From contig BOKS01000011.1 in assembly GCA_016861105.1 (NCBI GenBank), positions 62,001 to 126,000 of the forward strand: DNA of 64,000 nucleotides, written 5' to 3'. Source of the stretch: Betaproteobacteria bacterium (lineage in GTDB: Bacteria > Pseudomonadota > Gammaproteobacteria > Burkholderiales > Casimicrobiaceae). The notes under the pieces were generated by a model. The model made no database searches. It saw only the letters and a program-made list of their open reading frames with translations, and was not told where the DNA came from. Below, one piece after another: positions 63,760 through 64,000 of the stretch; positions within the stretch are counted from its first letter, which is position 1, and each line of letters begins with the position of its first letter. The position numbers and the translations under genes were made by a program.

Positions 63760-64000
63760 CTATTCGGCGCCTTCGCCGGGGCCGGCGGCGCTCGCCGCGC
63801 GCCTCGCGGTGCCGTTCACCGGCCGGTGGTCGGCGCGGATCTCCTTGTGCTTGAGCACCATCCGGTCCAGCTTGTCGATCAGCACGTCGATGGCCGCGTA
63901 CATGTCCTGCTCGACGGCCTCCGCGTGCAGGTCCTTGCCCCGCACGTGCAGGTTCGCCTCCGCCTTGTGCCGGAGCTTGTCCACCGACAGCACGACACCG
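63760..64000 (-). CDS. hpf: Ribosome hibernation-promoting factor, 3' part (cut by window edge)
   Basis: The C-terminal 79-80 codons of a HPF/RaiA-family protein: LSVDKLRHKAEANLHVRGKD, then EQDMYAAIDVLIDKLDRMVL and KHKEIRADHR. The gene continues past 64000; a GTG at 63993 is an internal codon, not the start. The protein binds stalled 30S/70S ribosomes in stationary phase and promotes dimers. In this lineage it normally follows rpoN and precedes ptsN, which fits. Confidence 0.93.
   Translation of the reverse strand, partial: GVVLSVDKLRHKAEANLHVRGKDLHAEAVEQDMYAAIDVLIDKLDRMVLKHKEIRADHRPVNGTARRAASAAGPGEGAE

Overview
The window is a stretch of chromosome from a very GC-rich betaproteobacterium, probably Burkholderiales-like. 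The evidence is the gene families and their order: hpf-ptsN-hprK-rapZ, leuS-lptE-holA, ruvC-ruvA-ruvB-ybgC-tolQRA, a cysteine-poor DksA, and HslV with the GTT-type N-terminus common in that class. I see no rRNA, tRNA, insertion sequence, phage gene or CRISPR array. Coding density is high. Because of the GC content many very long open frames on the wrong strand or in the wrong frame are spurious.

Layout. 1-667 is a gene-free leader, followed by a TonB-dependent receptor (668-3367). 3404-10450 holds a PA0069-type radical SAM protein, metY and an alpha/beta hydrolase, a DUF2189 membrane protein, a LuxR-type receptor without a synthase behind a COG4757 hydrolase, and rsmE. 10715-15562 carries, on the minus strand, leuS-lptE-holA and a GDT1-family cation exporter. 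15803-18638 is a DsbD/ScsB-type reductase with a thioredoxin-fold partner. A LysE-type exporter, a Sel1 protein, an AEC transporter-HAD-COG4091 oxidoreductase run and hslU follow to 24456. 24632-28834 holds a degenerate SodC-like lipoprotein, fabI, a PYROXD2-like oxidoreductase and an MFS transporter. 29149-33274 holds a winged-helix STAND regulator, the RNase P RNA gene (rnpB) and pyrC.

33460-35306 carries dksA, sodC and sodB. 35325-38384 is an ArnC/ArnT-like operon (GT2, TVP38, GT39) with an 11-bp-period direct repeat upstream that resembles a PmrA box. 38690-46040 holds a duplicated STAS protein, hslV, a UbiH-family hydroxylase, dsbC, an SPFH-HTH fusion, DUF4019, a zinc-ribbon membrane protein and an SDR. 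46083-50962 carries a HAD phosphatase, a lipoprotein, a GNAT, pepN and an FKBP. 51200-52891 is a large PilZ-like protein. From 52959 to the end almost everything is on the minus strand: tolA, tolR, tolQ, ybgC, ruvB, a DUF4442 gene, ruvA, HAD, ruvC, ybjQ-like, yebC, a LON-domain protein, rapZ, hprK, ptsN and the 3' part of hpf.

Most of this is housekeeping: envelope stability (Tol, LptE), periplasmic redox (DsbD, DsbC, SodC), Holliday-junction repair, and nitrogen/carbon PTS control. The less ordinary parts are the split of hslV from hslU, the putative lipid A-type operon with its OmpR-family operator, the LuxR solo, the SPFH-HTH/zinc-ribbon cluster, tolQRA without tolB-pal, and a GGCGATN heptad repeat next to hslU.
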